From assembly GCA_015655015.1 (NCBI GenBank), contig JAATFV010000006.1:1-60996 (forward strand): a stretch of DNA of 60,996 nt, read 5' to 3'. Below, in pieces: positions 17,473 to 26,441 of the stretch. Positions within the stretch are counted from its first letter, which is position 1; the number at the start of each line of letters is the position of its first letter. The notes beneath the pieces were generated by a model, which saw only the letters and a list, made by a program, of their open reading frames with translations, ran no database searches and was not told the origin of the DNA. The stretch is from Chitinophagales bacterium. Its GTDB lineage: Bacteria; Bacteroidota; Bacteroidia; Chitinophagales; Chitinophagaceae. The position numbers and the translations under genes are program-made.

Positions 17473-17922
17473 AGCCACCAATCAAAGGCGAGACGAATTT
17501 TAGCTTTATGTTTATATGCAAAGGAGATGATAGTAGTTAGTTCGATTAGAAATACTACTTTTTCATCCTCCCCTATGCGGTAAATTATTTTATTACGAAT
17601 CTGGGGCCAAAATCACTCAAACGCCCTAAAACCGCGCGTTTTCATTTTCTGTATTGGGAAGTAGGCGGGGCGTTTGGCTTGCGGGTTCGAGGCCGAGAAC
17701 CAGGTGGTTTTATCCTTTCTATTTGTCTTTTTTGGGCTTTTCTTTGGCTTTAATTATGCTTTTTGTGGTTCGTATTTGGTCACTATTTTCGAAATTAATG
17801 ACCATAGGGTGAACGTGATGGTAAATAAGGGAACCTGTTGGACGTTAGTATTAGCTAGTTATTTTTCTAATCGACCCTTGATTAGAAGGGCGTTATAGAA
17901 TAAATGCAAGAAGAGCTGCCAT
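17473..17922. other. Intergenic region with repeat copy C
   Basis: Convergent intergenic space between clpP and the minus-strand gene at 17923. Apart from the two-hairpin repeat I see no gene. A 74-codon open frame (17674-17898) begins within the right part but lacks protein-like features beyond a Phe-rich stretch. Confidence 0.5.
17608..17664 (+). repeat. Two-hairpin interspersed repeat, copy C
   Basis: The first hairpin has stem AAACGC/GCGTTT (17619-17624 with 17636-17641), where copy B has AAACGCCC/GGGCGTTT. The second hairpin (17644-17662) is ATTTTC/GGAAGT with G-U pairs around loop TGTATTG. The overall 54-nt core differs from copy B at six positions. Confidence 0.7.
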
Positions 17923-19098
17923 TCAGTTAGCGTATTTGGCGAGGCTGTCTTTCGCCAGCTGTTTGCAGAATCTGAAGCCTTCTGACGATATATTCATGCT
18001 GTGCTGGTCCAGTTCTTTCCGAAGGATCTGTAAATCTGCAGCCATCTTTGGGTTGGAACCAAATTCTTCATCGATCCTCTTCCGTGTGAACTTCTTCAGG
18101 GGGCCGTCCAGTGTCTTGGCGAACAGGAATACACCGAACTGGGTTCCATCCCCGATCCCGGTTTGTTTCTCCGAAGACATAAAGAGGCAGAAGGGAGAGC
18201 CCTTGTATACGACGGAAAGGTATTCTTTGGCGGACTTCAGGTACATGTACTTGATATTGTTGCTTCTGAATCCAAAGATGCTGTCGTTGGAAAATTCCTT
18301 ATAGTCCCTGGTAGTAGTAGAGGTCCGCACTCTGATTATGCTGCTAAAAGTGGCGTAGTTGACGGAGGACCAGGAAAGGAGATTCTTTTCTTCTATGGGG
18401 AACATGGAGGTATAGGTGATCATGCCTGCGTCAAAGTCTGCCTGTGTAAAATAGATACCCGAGCTCATAGTGGAGTCTGGTACAGCGATTGATGGGCTGG
18501 ACGGAGGAGGCGCAGTCTGTTGAATAGGAGCAGTGGCTGTCCCAGAAGAAGTTGCATTCAGCATAGGGGCTCTGGGCGCGTGTCCTGCCACAAGGGGGCA
18601 GATGGGGTGAATCCAGATCCCTTCAGCAGCCTCCGGCCACAGGTCTGGGGAGCCCGGTACATTGAAACCTGCGTTGTTAGCGACAAGGAGCTGAGAGAAT
18701 AGAGAATCGTTGGGGGGCGTATTTTGGCAAAAGAAAATGGGAATAAGTAGTTTCCTGGCCTTATCTCTTTTCATCCACTTCCCATTGGTTTCCTTCAGGG
18801 CCCAAGCAATTTCCCGGGCCAGTTCCGGCGATGTGGCGGTCAGGAAAGTGATGCCCATTGTGGTGTCGGTGCCTGCTGGGATCTCCAATGAAACGAAATA
18901 TCCCCTTGAATAATCATTCACCAGGAGGCGAGCTGCTCGGTCCAGGTTCGTTTCGCATAGTCGGCTCAGGGCCTTGTACCCTCCTTTGAAACCAATGGGA
19001 TCTTCGCCTGTACCTTGCGCATACCCGGTACACCAGGTGACGGCAGCCAATATTAAAAATATGCTGAAGATCCTGGATAGTCTATTCATGATGCTCAT
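17923..19098 (-). CDS. Secreted hypothetical protein
   Basis: A 391-aa protein with a signal peptide (start MSIMNRLSRIFSIFLILAAV, cleavage near GYAQG). A Ser/Pro/Thr/Ala-rich linker (about residues 180-212, TAPPPSSPSIAVPD) divides it into two parts. The N-terminal half is mostly helical and the C-terminal half mixed. The start could also be the second Met (19089). No domain recognised. It is monocistronic, running towards the clpP operon. Confidence 0.7.
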   Translation of the reverse strand: MSIMNRLSRIFSIFLILAAVTWCTGYAQGTGEDPIGFKGGYKALSRLCETNLDRAARLLVNDYSRGYFVSLEIPAGTDTTMGITFLTATSPELAREIAWALKETNGKWMKRDKARKLLIPIFFCQNTPPNDSLFSQLLVANNAGFNVPGSPDLWPEAAEGIWIHPICPLVAGHAPRAPMLNATSSGTATAPIQQTAPPPSSPSIAVPDSTMSSGIYFTQADFDAGMITYTSMFPIEEKNLLSWSSVNYATFSSIIRVRTSTTTRDYKEFSNDSIFGFRSNNIKYMYLKSAKEYLSVVYKGSPFCLFMSSEKQTGIGDGTQFGVFLFAKTLDGPLKKFTRKRIDEEFGSNPKMAADLQILRKELDQHSMNISSEGFRFCKQLAKDSLAKYAN

Positions 19099-19217
19099 TC
19101 CTGAAGTTTCGCGGCAAGTTACAAAAAAGTTGTCTCTTGCTGAGGTGTGATGGTTTTGGCAAATTGCCGACGTTGTCAGCGCAGGCTATTTTTCAGCGAT
19201 TATTGGCGTTTCATGGG

Positions 19218-19435
19218 CTAGGTGGGGGCAAAGGAAATACTGATTTTGAAGGCGGCGGCGCTTTTGTTGAATGTCTCGCCGCCGATTGAGGAGGTGGACG
19301 TTGGCTGCTGTTCTGACGTTTGTGCAAGGTGATTATATAAGATTAAACGGAAGCCAGAGTAGGTGCTGGCTGGGAGGATGAGGTTAGAGAAGATGGGGAG
19401 GAAGCATTTGTTTATGAGGGAGATTTTGTTTAAAA
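19218..19435 (+). pseudogene. Scrambled excisionase-like HTH gene remnant
   Basis: It contains LKAAALLLNVSPP (19233 onwards), the core of the HTH seen at 1204-1443, and about 120 nt later GRKHLF, the wing of the same protein. Between these lies a 17-nt block TTAAACGGAAGCCAGAG that in the first copy is found upstream of the HTH (1235-1251). The order of segments is thus rearranged, and stops interrupt every frame. It is the decayed remains of a related small DNA-binding protein gene. Confidence 0.5.
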
Positions 19436-19501
19436 GCTCTATCTCACATTCCGCCAATTTTATTATCTTTAAGCATTATTTCAATAGGCCTTTTAAACCG
19501 C

Positions 19502-22500
19502 ATGGCGCTGAACCGACCCCTTATCTTCTGGATATTTCTATTTCTATATAGTAGCAGGGCTGCCGGCACTACTTTCACTGTTACTTCTAATGCCGACAGC
19601 GGTCCCGGCAGCCTACGGGATGCCATCACGCAGGCTGCGTCCAATGGCAGCGGTTCCCCGGATCTTATCAACTTTAATATTGCCGATCAGAGCGTGGCCG
19701 GCCGGACGGTCGTCCTTCTGTCGGAATTGCCGGCTCTCAGCGGTAACTTAGTCGTGGATGGCACTACGCAGGCGGGTACTTCCTTTGGGATCAGCAATGC
19801 AAAAGTGGCGCTCCGGCTGAATACCGATGCTATATATCCTTTTACGGGTCTGCTGATCGATGGCGCTACCAATGTGGAAGTGTATGGAATCCTGCTGGCT
19901 ACTAATTTCGATCCCAGAGGAGGGGAGGATTATTATGGAATCCGGATAAAGAATTCATCCAATATCACCATCGGAGCCAAAGGAAAAGGAAATGTGATCT
20001 ATGGCTGGTTCTGGGATATTACAAACAGCTATTATAACTCTTATAACGATTACGCCTATGACGTATCTATCAAGGGCAATATGTTGGGTGTGACGGAAAA
20101 TGACGCTCAGTCCCCTTCCCAGATCAATATCCTGCTTAACAGCACCTATAACCTGGAGATAGGCGGAACCGATCCGGGGGAGGGCAACCAGATGCGCGGG
20201 GCAGGAGAAAGTGTCGAGGTCAATTACAAAGATCCTTCCATTCCGGGAAGCTTTTTTGTAAAGATGATCAATAATAAAGTGAATGTCAACTCATCCGGTA
20301 CTGCCCCGTTCTCCGGAGCCGTCGGCTACCCTGCCGTCAATCTCAACGGAAGCAGTATTCCTACTACCGATACGGAAGTGGTAAAAACTCTGGTCAGCAA
20401 TAATATCATCTCCACTTCAGGAGAGGGGCAAGGACAGCTACGGGTTCTGCTGATAAACCACCTGGTGAAGATCACGGGTAATAAAATAGGTACCGATATT
20501 ACCGGAGCCCAACAGATAGGATCGACCACTACGGGTATCAATGTCTACAACTGCTATAAAGTACTGATAGGAGGTGATGATCCGGCCGATAAGAATTACA
20601 TAGCCGGATGCGATTATGGCGTTTATGTTGCCAGTCCCAAGACGCTTGTCACCAAGAACTCCACTTTCTGTAACGGGCAAGGTATTTATATTCTGAGCTG
20701 GGCTTATCGAAACCCGGAACCTGTTATAAATATTAATACCTATACTTCTTCTTTGATTGCGGGTACTTCCAATCCGAAGGCCCGGATCGAGCTTTTCCAA
20801 AACCACGATTGTGCTTTTGGGAACTGCCAGGGGAAGACCTATGTGGCCACGGTCTATGCGGATGATCAGGGCAAATGGGCCTATACGGGCGCACAGACTC
20901 CGTCGATGGTCGCTACGGCTACCACGACAGACAGCGCCACCTCTGCATTCACCGTTCCGCAATATATCCCGACCAATGTCAAGATCACACCCGCTACCTG
21001 CGGGCGGAGTAATGGATCCATTACAGGTATGCAGGTAATCAATGCGACAAATTTCCGGTGGGCGGATGACTACGCGCACAACGCAGGGTATGCTCTCGAC
21101 TTAGTGAATGTACCTGCCGGTGAATATTCCATTTTTTTGTCTCTTGGTAATAATGGTTGTACGATACAAAGCGCCTATTTTACTATCCCGAATCTGCAGC
21201 CACCTGCATCGATCAGCCCCAACCTGGTCAATACCACCTGTGGGCAGCAGAATGGGCTGATACAGGTGTTCACGGATTTTTCGAACCTTACGACAAGATG
21301 GATCAATACCTTGGGCGATACGGTTGTGTTTCCGTCGGGGAAAAACGGTTACTTCAATGCAGGTACTTATTCGCTGGTGGCGTATGTTCCCTCCGACTAT
21401 ACCTGTTTGAAAACGTATGGTCCCTATACGTTGACAAACCAGGGAGGAGCGGCTGTCGATATCACCTCCGCTGTCGTAACACCGGCCTCCTGTCGCCTGG
21501 CAAACGGCAGCATCACCTCGTTGCAGTTTAATAATGTAACAGGGGCCTCCTATTACCGGTGGGTGGATACAAAAGATAACACAGTAGGGAATGCCGCAAA
21601 CCTATTAAATGTACCGGCGGGTCAGTACCGGCTGAAGTTCAAGGACCAGGGGCCCTGCGATACCGTTGTCACGGATATTTTTACTGTCGGGAGTACAGGG
21701 TTGGTGCACATGGACAGTTCGGGTAGAACGATTTTGCCCAGCAAATGTTCCGTCAACAGCGGCAGCATACAAAATATAATAGTGGAGAACGCCTTCAGCT
21801 ACCAATGGATCGATACAGTAACAAGAGTAGTGGCAGCCAATGCCGCAAGCCTGACGGATGCGCCGCCGGGATATTACAAACTCATCGCGACGAATACCGC
21901 CGGTTGTACGGACAGCACAGGCGTCTACCAGGTGCCTCTGACCAGTACCTTCTCGCTTATTGCCACCTATGACGCACATCCGGAGGCGTGCAGCAGGAAG
22001 GACGGTTCGATATCAATTGCTACGCTGAATGCCAATCCGGCAGATTATAATTTTCGATGGACCCTCACCTCCACCGGGCAACTCGTTGGCTCTGGCTTAA
22101 GTATCACCAACCTGGCCACAGGGTCCTACTCGTTGTATTCAAAAGATGGGAATGGCTGCGATCAGCTGGTGGGCATGACCTATCTAAATGAAGCTCCGGC
22201 GCCGGAAATCAGCAACGTAACGCTCACTCCGGATGTATGTTTGCAAAAAACCGGGTCTATCAGTCCTGATGTAAAAGGCTCTTCCCCTTTTTCTTATGCC
22301 TGGTATGACGCTAGTGGACAATTACAGTCCAATGACTATCAGCTTAACAACCGGGCGGCCGGCGATTATTCTGTAGTCATCACGGATGTCAATAATTGCA
22401 GCACCACCAGCTCGTACCGTATAGTGGATAGCTCCGTCACCATCGACGCGCCACACTATCCCGACCTTCTTATATTAAAAGATAGTAATGCCCTGTTGAA

Positions 22501-22966
22501 TCCCATAGACCCTGCATCCGGGCTTTATCTCCTGTATTCGTCCGCGAATGCCTTGGGCCCGGACCAGCAGAACACTACGGGCGATTTCACAGTCGGCCCA
22601 CTCACTGCCGATACCACCGTCTATGTCATCTTCGCCATTGGCGCTTGCACCAGTCCTCTTACGCCTGTTCATATCAAAGTAGTCCAGACACTGACGATCG
22701 TCATGCCGAATGCCTTCACACCCAACAACGATGGCCATAACGATATATTCAGGGTGAAATACCCGGAGGCCATCAGGACTTTCCGCATGAACGTCTTCAA
22801 TCGGTGGGGCCAGTTGATATTCAGCTCTGAAGACCCCTACCGGGGATGGGACGGTAACTTCAAAGGCCAGGCCCAGCCCGCAGGCACTTATGTGTGGATG
22901 ATCAATTATCTGGATGTGCTGGGCAACAGCAAAGGCCTGTCTGGGACCGTAATGTTGTTGAGATAG
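19502..22966 (+). CDS. T9SS type B sorting-domain surface protein with beta-helix
   Basis: An 1154-aa secreted protein. After the signal peptide (ending about residue 20, SSRAAG) comes TVTSNADSGPGSLRDAI, the typical opening of a right-handed parallel beta-helix domain; this runs to about residue 420 with N-rich turns. Several SprB-like repeats follow (about 490-970), each with C-x5-G-S-I and a Y.W segment, as in adhesins (PATCGRSNGSI, NTTCGQQNGLI, PASCRLANGSI). The last 85 residues (MPNAFTPNNDGHNDIFRV ... FNRWGQLIF ... PAGTYVW) are a gliding-motility-type C-terminal sorting domain, directing export by the type IX system and surface attachment. Probably an adhesin or surface glycan-binding protein. 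Confidence 0.85.
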   Translation: MALNRPLIFWIFLFLYSSRAAGTTFTVTSNADSGPGSLRDAITQAASNGSGSPDLINFNIADQSVAGRTVVLLSELPALSGNLVVDGTTQAGTSFGISNAKVALRLNTDAIYPFTGLLIDGATNVEVYGILLATNFDPRGGEDYYGIRIKNSSNITIGAKGKGNVIYGWFWDITNSYYNSYNDYAYDVSIKGNMLGVTENDAQSPSQINILLNSTYNLEIGGTDPGEGNQMRGAGESVEVNYKDPSIPGSFFVKMINNKVNVNSSGTAPFSGAVGYPAVNLNGSSIPTTDTEVVKTLVSNNIISTSGEGQGQLRVLLINHLVKITGNKIGTDITGAQQIGSTTTGINVYNCYKVLIGGDDPADKNYIAGCDYGVYVASPKTLVTKNSTFCNGQGIYILSWAYRNPEPVININTYTSSLIAGTSNPKARIELFQNHDCAFGNCQGKTYVATVYADDQGKWAYTGAQTPSMVATATTTDSATSAFTVPQYIPTNVKITPATCGRSNGSITGMQVINATNFRWADDYAHNAGYALDLVNVPAGEYSIFLSLGNNGCTIQSAYFTIPNLQPPASISPNLVNTTCGQQNGLIQVFTDFSNLTTRWINTLGDTVVFPSGKNGYFNAGTYSLVAYVPSDYTCLKTYGPYTLTNQGGAAVDITSAVVTPASCRLANGSITSLQFNNVTGASYYRWVDTKDNTVGNAANLLNVPAGQYRLKFKDQGPCDTVVTDIFTVGSTGLVHMDSSGRTILPSKCSVNSGSIQNIIVENAFSYQWIDTVTRVVAANAASLTDAPPGYYKLIATNTAGCTDSTGVYQVPLTSTFSLIATYDAHPEACSRKDGSISIATLNANPADYNFRWTLTSTGQLVGSGLSITNLATGSYSLYSKDGNGCDQLVGMTYLNEAPAPEISNVTLTPDVCLQKTGSISPDVKGSSPFSYAWYDASGQLQSNDYQLNNRAAGDYSVVITDVNNCSTTSSYRIVDSSVTIDAPHYPDLLILKDSNALLNPIDPASGLYLLYSSANALGPDQQNTTGDFTVGPLTADTTVYVIFAIGACTSPLTPVHIKVVQTLTIVMPNAFTPNNDGHNDIFRVKYPEAIRTFRMNVFNRWGQLIFSSEDPYRGWDGNFKGQAQPAGTYVWMINYLDVLGNSKGLSGTVMLLR

Positions 22967-23117
22967 AATGCAACTCAAAAGCTTTATTTCTGAGCATTTT
23001 TCCCATCATAAAATCAGGTTACTAATCTGTCACTATTCCTCTCAAGCCCATTCCCCAGGGAGGTCTTTTGCTTTTAGTTGCCGTCTTTTACTATTTACAC
23101 CGGATAAGAAACTTACA

Positions 23118-23155
23118 AAAGGGCGTCCCGAAATAAACGGGACGCCCTTTTTATT
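23118..23155 (+). terminator. Rho-independent terminator after the T9SS protein gene
   Basis: A perfect 13-bp stem (AAAGGGCGTCCCG at 23118-23130 with its complement at 23138-23150), a 7-nt loop, then a T run. It lies 150 nt after the stop at 22966 and separates that gene from the next, so 23518 has its own promoter. Because the stem is symmetric with A and T tracts, it may act in both directions. Confidence 0.85.
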
Positions 23156-23517
23156 CATGGCAATAAAACCTGTTTCATCTTTCATAATTATTTTTTTTAT
23201 AAAAAAATAATTATATAACTTTAATAACGTATTTACCCTCTTATTACAACCTTGTTTCATAAATGACCTACCCAATTGCATTCTCTCACAAGACAGAATG
23301 CTTTACCACATAAGGATGTCAAGCTCTATACATCCATGAAGGTTAATGCATACAAGTATTTCATACATGTACATTCCCTATGATTTTGCTTCGGCAACGG
23401 GCATATGATTGTAGCGATTTTCCAGTCTCCATTTTCTCCGTTACAGCCCAACGGGCGAATGGGACGGTTGGCAACCTGCGCGCATAATATTCCAATAGTC
23501 AAATGTGAAAGCAAAAT

Positions 23518-24713
23518 ATGAAAGCAAATTCACTCCTTTCAATGATGCTGCCGCCACTCCTATGCGCATCTTACGTGTATGGCCAGGTGGGTGTAAATAC
23601 CCGGAATCCTGTGGGTGTATTCCATGTTGATGGGAAAAAGGACAACAATACCACAGGAATACCAACCCTACAGCAGCAACTGAATGATTTTATAATCACC
23701 GCAAGCGGAAGTGTAGGGATAGGGACCGTAAATCCGGATACTTCTGCAGCTTTGGATATGTCTTCCATTAAGAATAAGGGAATATTGATACCCATCATTA
23801 CATTAACTTCCAATACAGATCAAACTACCATACCACTCACGAAAACAGGCTTATTGATTTACAATACCGGTACGGATGCCGGATTGCCTACTGCAGGGTA
23901 TCTGTTTTGGAACGGCACGGAATGGAGGAGGCTGGACAATACCTCTACTGCCATTCTAACTCCTGTGATCTCCGGCTTGAACTGCTCATCTGCCAGCCTG
24001 TCGCCGGGAACTTTTACTGCCGGGACGGCATATACCGGAACGTTTATTGTCCCCTACACCGGCGGGAACGGCGCTGCTTATCCTTCGGCAGCGCCTGTCG
24101 CTGCAAGCGGGCTTAATTTTACTTTACAGGCGGGGACCCTGAGTTTGGGCGACGGGCAGTTGGTCTATACCGTCAGCGGAACTCCGACCGCAAGCTCTCC
24201 GTCAACAATAAGCGTTCCTATAACATCGGGGGACAGAACTGCTCTGCGGCAGCCGGAAGCACGGCTTCCCCGGTAAAAAACCTCCGGTATGGCACCCGTA
24301 AGTTCACGTTCAGCAGCACCAATTTCCAGGACTCTTCGACCACTACCTTGGGAAGACTACAGGTACGACTGAATGTCAATCCTATGGCAAATGGGAATTG
24401 TTACCTGGCCTTTAGATTTACCGATGCCGCAAGAAGCAGTGTGCTGGTAGGAGGCAACAAGACAAGCAGCACAAACATGACATACCTGTCCGGCGGCGGG
24501 GCCAACTACGCTCCCGCTCAAAACGCCTGGACGCAGATAACGGTAGATAATATCGCCCCCAATATTTCCCTCTCCGACATGGTGACCCTGCAGATATTCG
24601 ACCTGAATAACGGCGTGATATACCGGATCAATATAGCAGCAAAAACTTCTGGCTCCGGCAGCTCTACCAATCCCGGACAAGGGGCTATATTTATCGAATC
24701 GCTGGAACCTTAA
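23518..24713 (+). pseudogene. Secreted cell-surface protein, one frameshift at a G run
   Basis: The first frame (23518-24276) has a signal peptide (MKANSLLSMMLPPLLCASYV) and a GVNTRNPVGVFHVDGK ... SVGIGTVNP region typical of phage-tail-like/collagen-type surface proteins of Bacteroidota, then a Gly/Thr/Ser-rich part. The second frame is open before 24276 and continues GGQNCSAAAGSTASPVKNLR ... GGNKTSSTNMTYLSGG to the stop at 24713. The shift falls at a five-G run (24228-24232): ISVPITSG plus one more G gives GGQNC, the expected continuation. Together they form a protein of about 398 aa. Either a sequencing error, a true mutation, or phase variation. Confidence 0.7.
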
Positions 24714-24737
24714 TCATGCCAGATCAATGGTAATTCT

Positions 24738-26282
24738 ATGAAAAGTATCTACCTGACAATATTAGGTTTAGCCTTACTTGGTCCGTCGATTCAGGCCCAG
24801 CTAGCCTGCTCCGGCTCGTTTCAGATAGGTGGAGCATTCTGGGTCGGCAGCGGTGGGATGTCCAACTGGAACTCCTGCGCCTTCACTGCAACGGGAAGCA
24901 GTGCTACGCTGGACGCCACCGGAAGCTTTATTCATGGCGAAGATTCGATCAGTTTCAGCGGGGCCTATATGAGCTCGGGCGTAGACAGTTTTTTCAACCA
25001 GAATGAGTACTCATCTGCCACCTATCCGGCATCACCCTACAAAGTGATAGCGGGAGGACAGGCTCCCCAGTTCGCGCGTCTGACCAGCAGCGCCGGTACA
25101 ACAGGTCTGGATTTGTATATCCGGGATACCAACGGGATAATTATTACAGGTTCGCTGGCTACCAATTTTCGGTATATCTATACGGACCGCAGTTCTGACG
25201 GTCTTGTTTTAAGCGGCGCCGTTCATTTCACGGCTGGGGCAGGTTATAATTTGGCAAGCCTGGGTGATGGTCAATTTATAGATGGGTATGTACAGACAAA
25301 CGCTGCCACCAGTTTCATCTATCCGGTGGGAGCCAATGGCGATTATCGTCAGCTGACTATTTCCGGCGTAACAGGGGCAGGAGGCCCGGGTGACATTACA
25401 GTTGCCTGGCTGCCGGGCAACCCGGATAGCACCACTGATCCTTCCGATGTCATTTTAGCCTTACCGGCAGCACGGCATTCTGTTACCAGCACAGGGCCCG
25501 GTATTCTGGCTATTTCTACCGCTGGCCAGTGGGATTGGGTCACTACAACGGCCCTATCAGGTACCGTAACTGTTTCCATACCCGACATGAGCGATTTTGC
25601 CCTTGCCGCTGACCTGCGGCTGGTGGGTTGGGATGGTACAAGGTGGATTGACCTGTCCGGTGCCGCCACGGCAAGCGGCAATACGGAAAACAACACTTTA
25701 TCAGGCACTGTGACTCCGGGTATCTCTGCGATTGGCATAGGTTCTGCCGATTTTGCGCTTCCGCTTGATCTGTTGAGCTTTACAGGAAAGGCAAACGGCT
25801 GCAGCGCCGTTCTGAACTGGTCGACTGCCAACGAGGTCGGGTTTAGCTATTTTGAAGTGGAATATTCCAGGAATATAGCCGATTTTGTGGATGTGGCTCA
25901 TATTGCCGGGGACGGCGTTTCGCATTCCTACACCTATACAAATGCCCAGGATACGACGAATGGATACTATCGGTTGAAAATGGTGGATATAGACGGCAAT
26001 TATAGATATAGCCCCGTTGTGGCCGTTCAGGTTTCCTGCGGGGGGGCCGCCATTAAAGTATATCCGAATCCCGTCCGGTCGGAGGTGACTATCGAAGGGA
26101 TACGGAGAGGCACTGTAATTTTAGTCGTGAGCTCGACGGGCCAGACGGTAGCCCAAAAAATTGCCGCCAGCGACGGGCCGCAGGAATTGAATATTTCACG
26201 GCTAACAGACGGTATTTACAGTATAGTCGTCTTGCAAGGCGGAAACCCGCAAAGTATTAAGATCATAAAGCAGTCGAATTGA
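24738..26282 (+). CDS. T9SS type A sorting-domain protein
   Basis: A 514-aa protein with signal peptide (MKSIYLTILGLALLGPSIQA). Residues up to about 330 are beta-rich, with SGSSATLDATGSF-like stretches, and the region of about 345-430 (LPLDLLSFTGKANGCSAVLN, then TANEVGFSYFEVEYS and YYRLKMVDIDGNY) is the domain commonly preceding sorting tails in Chitinophagaceae. The last about 75 residues (IKVYPNPVRSEVTIEG ... LSRLTDGIYSIVV) are a type A (PorSS) C-terminal sorting domain for type IX export. Only 24 nt follow the preceding gene, so the two are probably cotranscribed. Likely a surface or extracellular protein of unknown ligand. Confidence 0.85.
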   Translation: MKSIYLTILGLALLGPSIQAQLACSGSFQIGGAFWVGSGGMSNWNSCAFTATGSSATLDATGSFIHGEDSISFSGAYMSSGVDSFFNQNEYSSATYPASPYKVIAGGQAPQFARLTSSAGTTGLDLYIRDTNGIIITGSLATNFRYIYTDRSSDGLVLSGAVHFTAGAGYNLASLGDGQFIDGYVQTNAATSFIYPVGANGDYRQLTISGVTGAGGPGDITVAWLPGNPDSTTDPSDVILALPAARHSVTSTGPGILAISTAGQWDWVTTTALSGTVTVSIPDMSDFALAADLRLVGWDGTRWIDLSGAATASGNTENNTLSGTVTPGISAIGIGSADFALPLDLLSFTGKANGCSAVLNWSTANEVGFSYFEVEYSRNIADFVDVAHIAGDGVSHSYTYTNAQDTTNGYYRLKMVDIDGNYRYSPVVAVQVSCGGAAIKVYPNPVRSEVTIEGIRRGTVILVVSSTGQTVAQKIAASDGPQELNISRLTDGIYSIVVLQGGNPQSIKIIKQSN

Positions 26283-26441
26283 TAAAAACTAAGCCACTTT
26301 CACATATCCCTCCTCCTTCTCTATCTAACCAGTTCGTTGCGTATGTTGGTTCTGTTCCGGTGTGCTGCTGCGTATAACTGTGGCTGCAATAGGTTATGTC
26401 CACTATCATGACTGATGGGATTTCTGTCTCGGTTGTTCTCC

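Noticed and set aside
17670..17705. GGTTCGA-like string resembling a tRNA T-arm
   Set aside because: No cloverleaf can be drawn around it; stems on either side do not pair.
17674..17898. 74-aa ORF with Phe-rich stretch after repeat copy C
   Set aside because: No ribosome binding or promoter signal, no conserved-looking segment, and its upstream part lies in the repeat.
23042..23281. 79-aa minus-strand ORF spanning the terminator
   Set aside because: It reads through the perfect terminator stem and has no other support.
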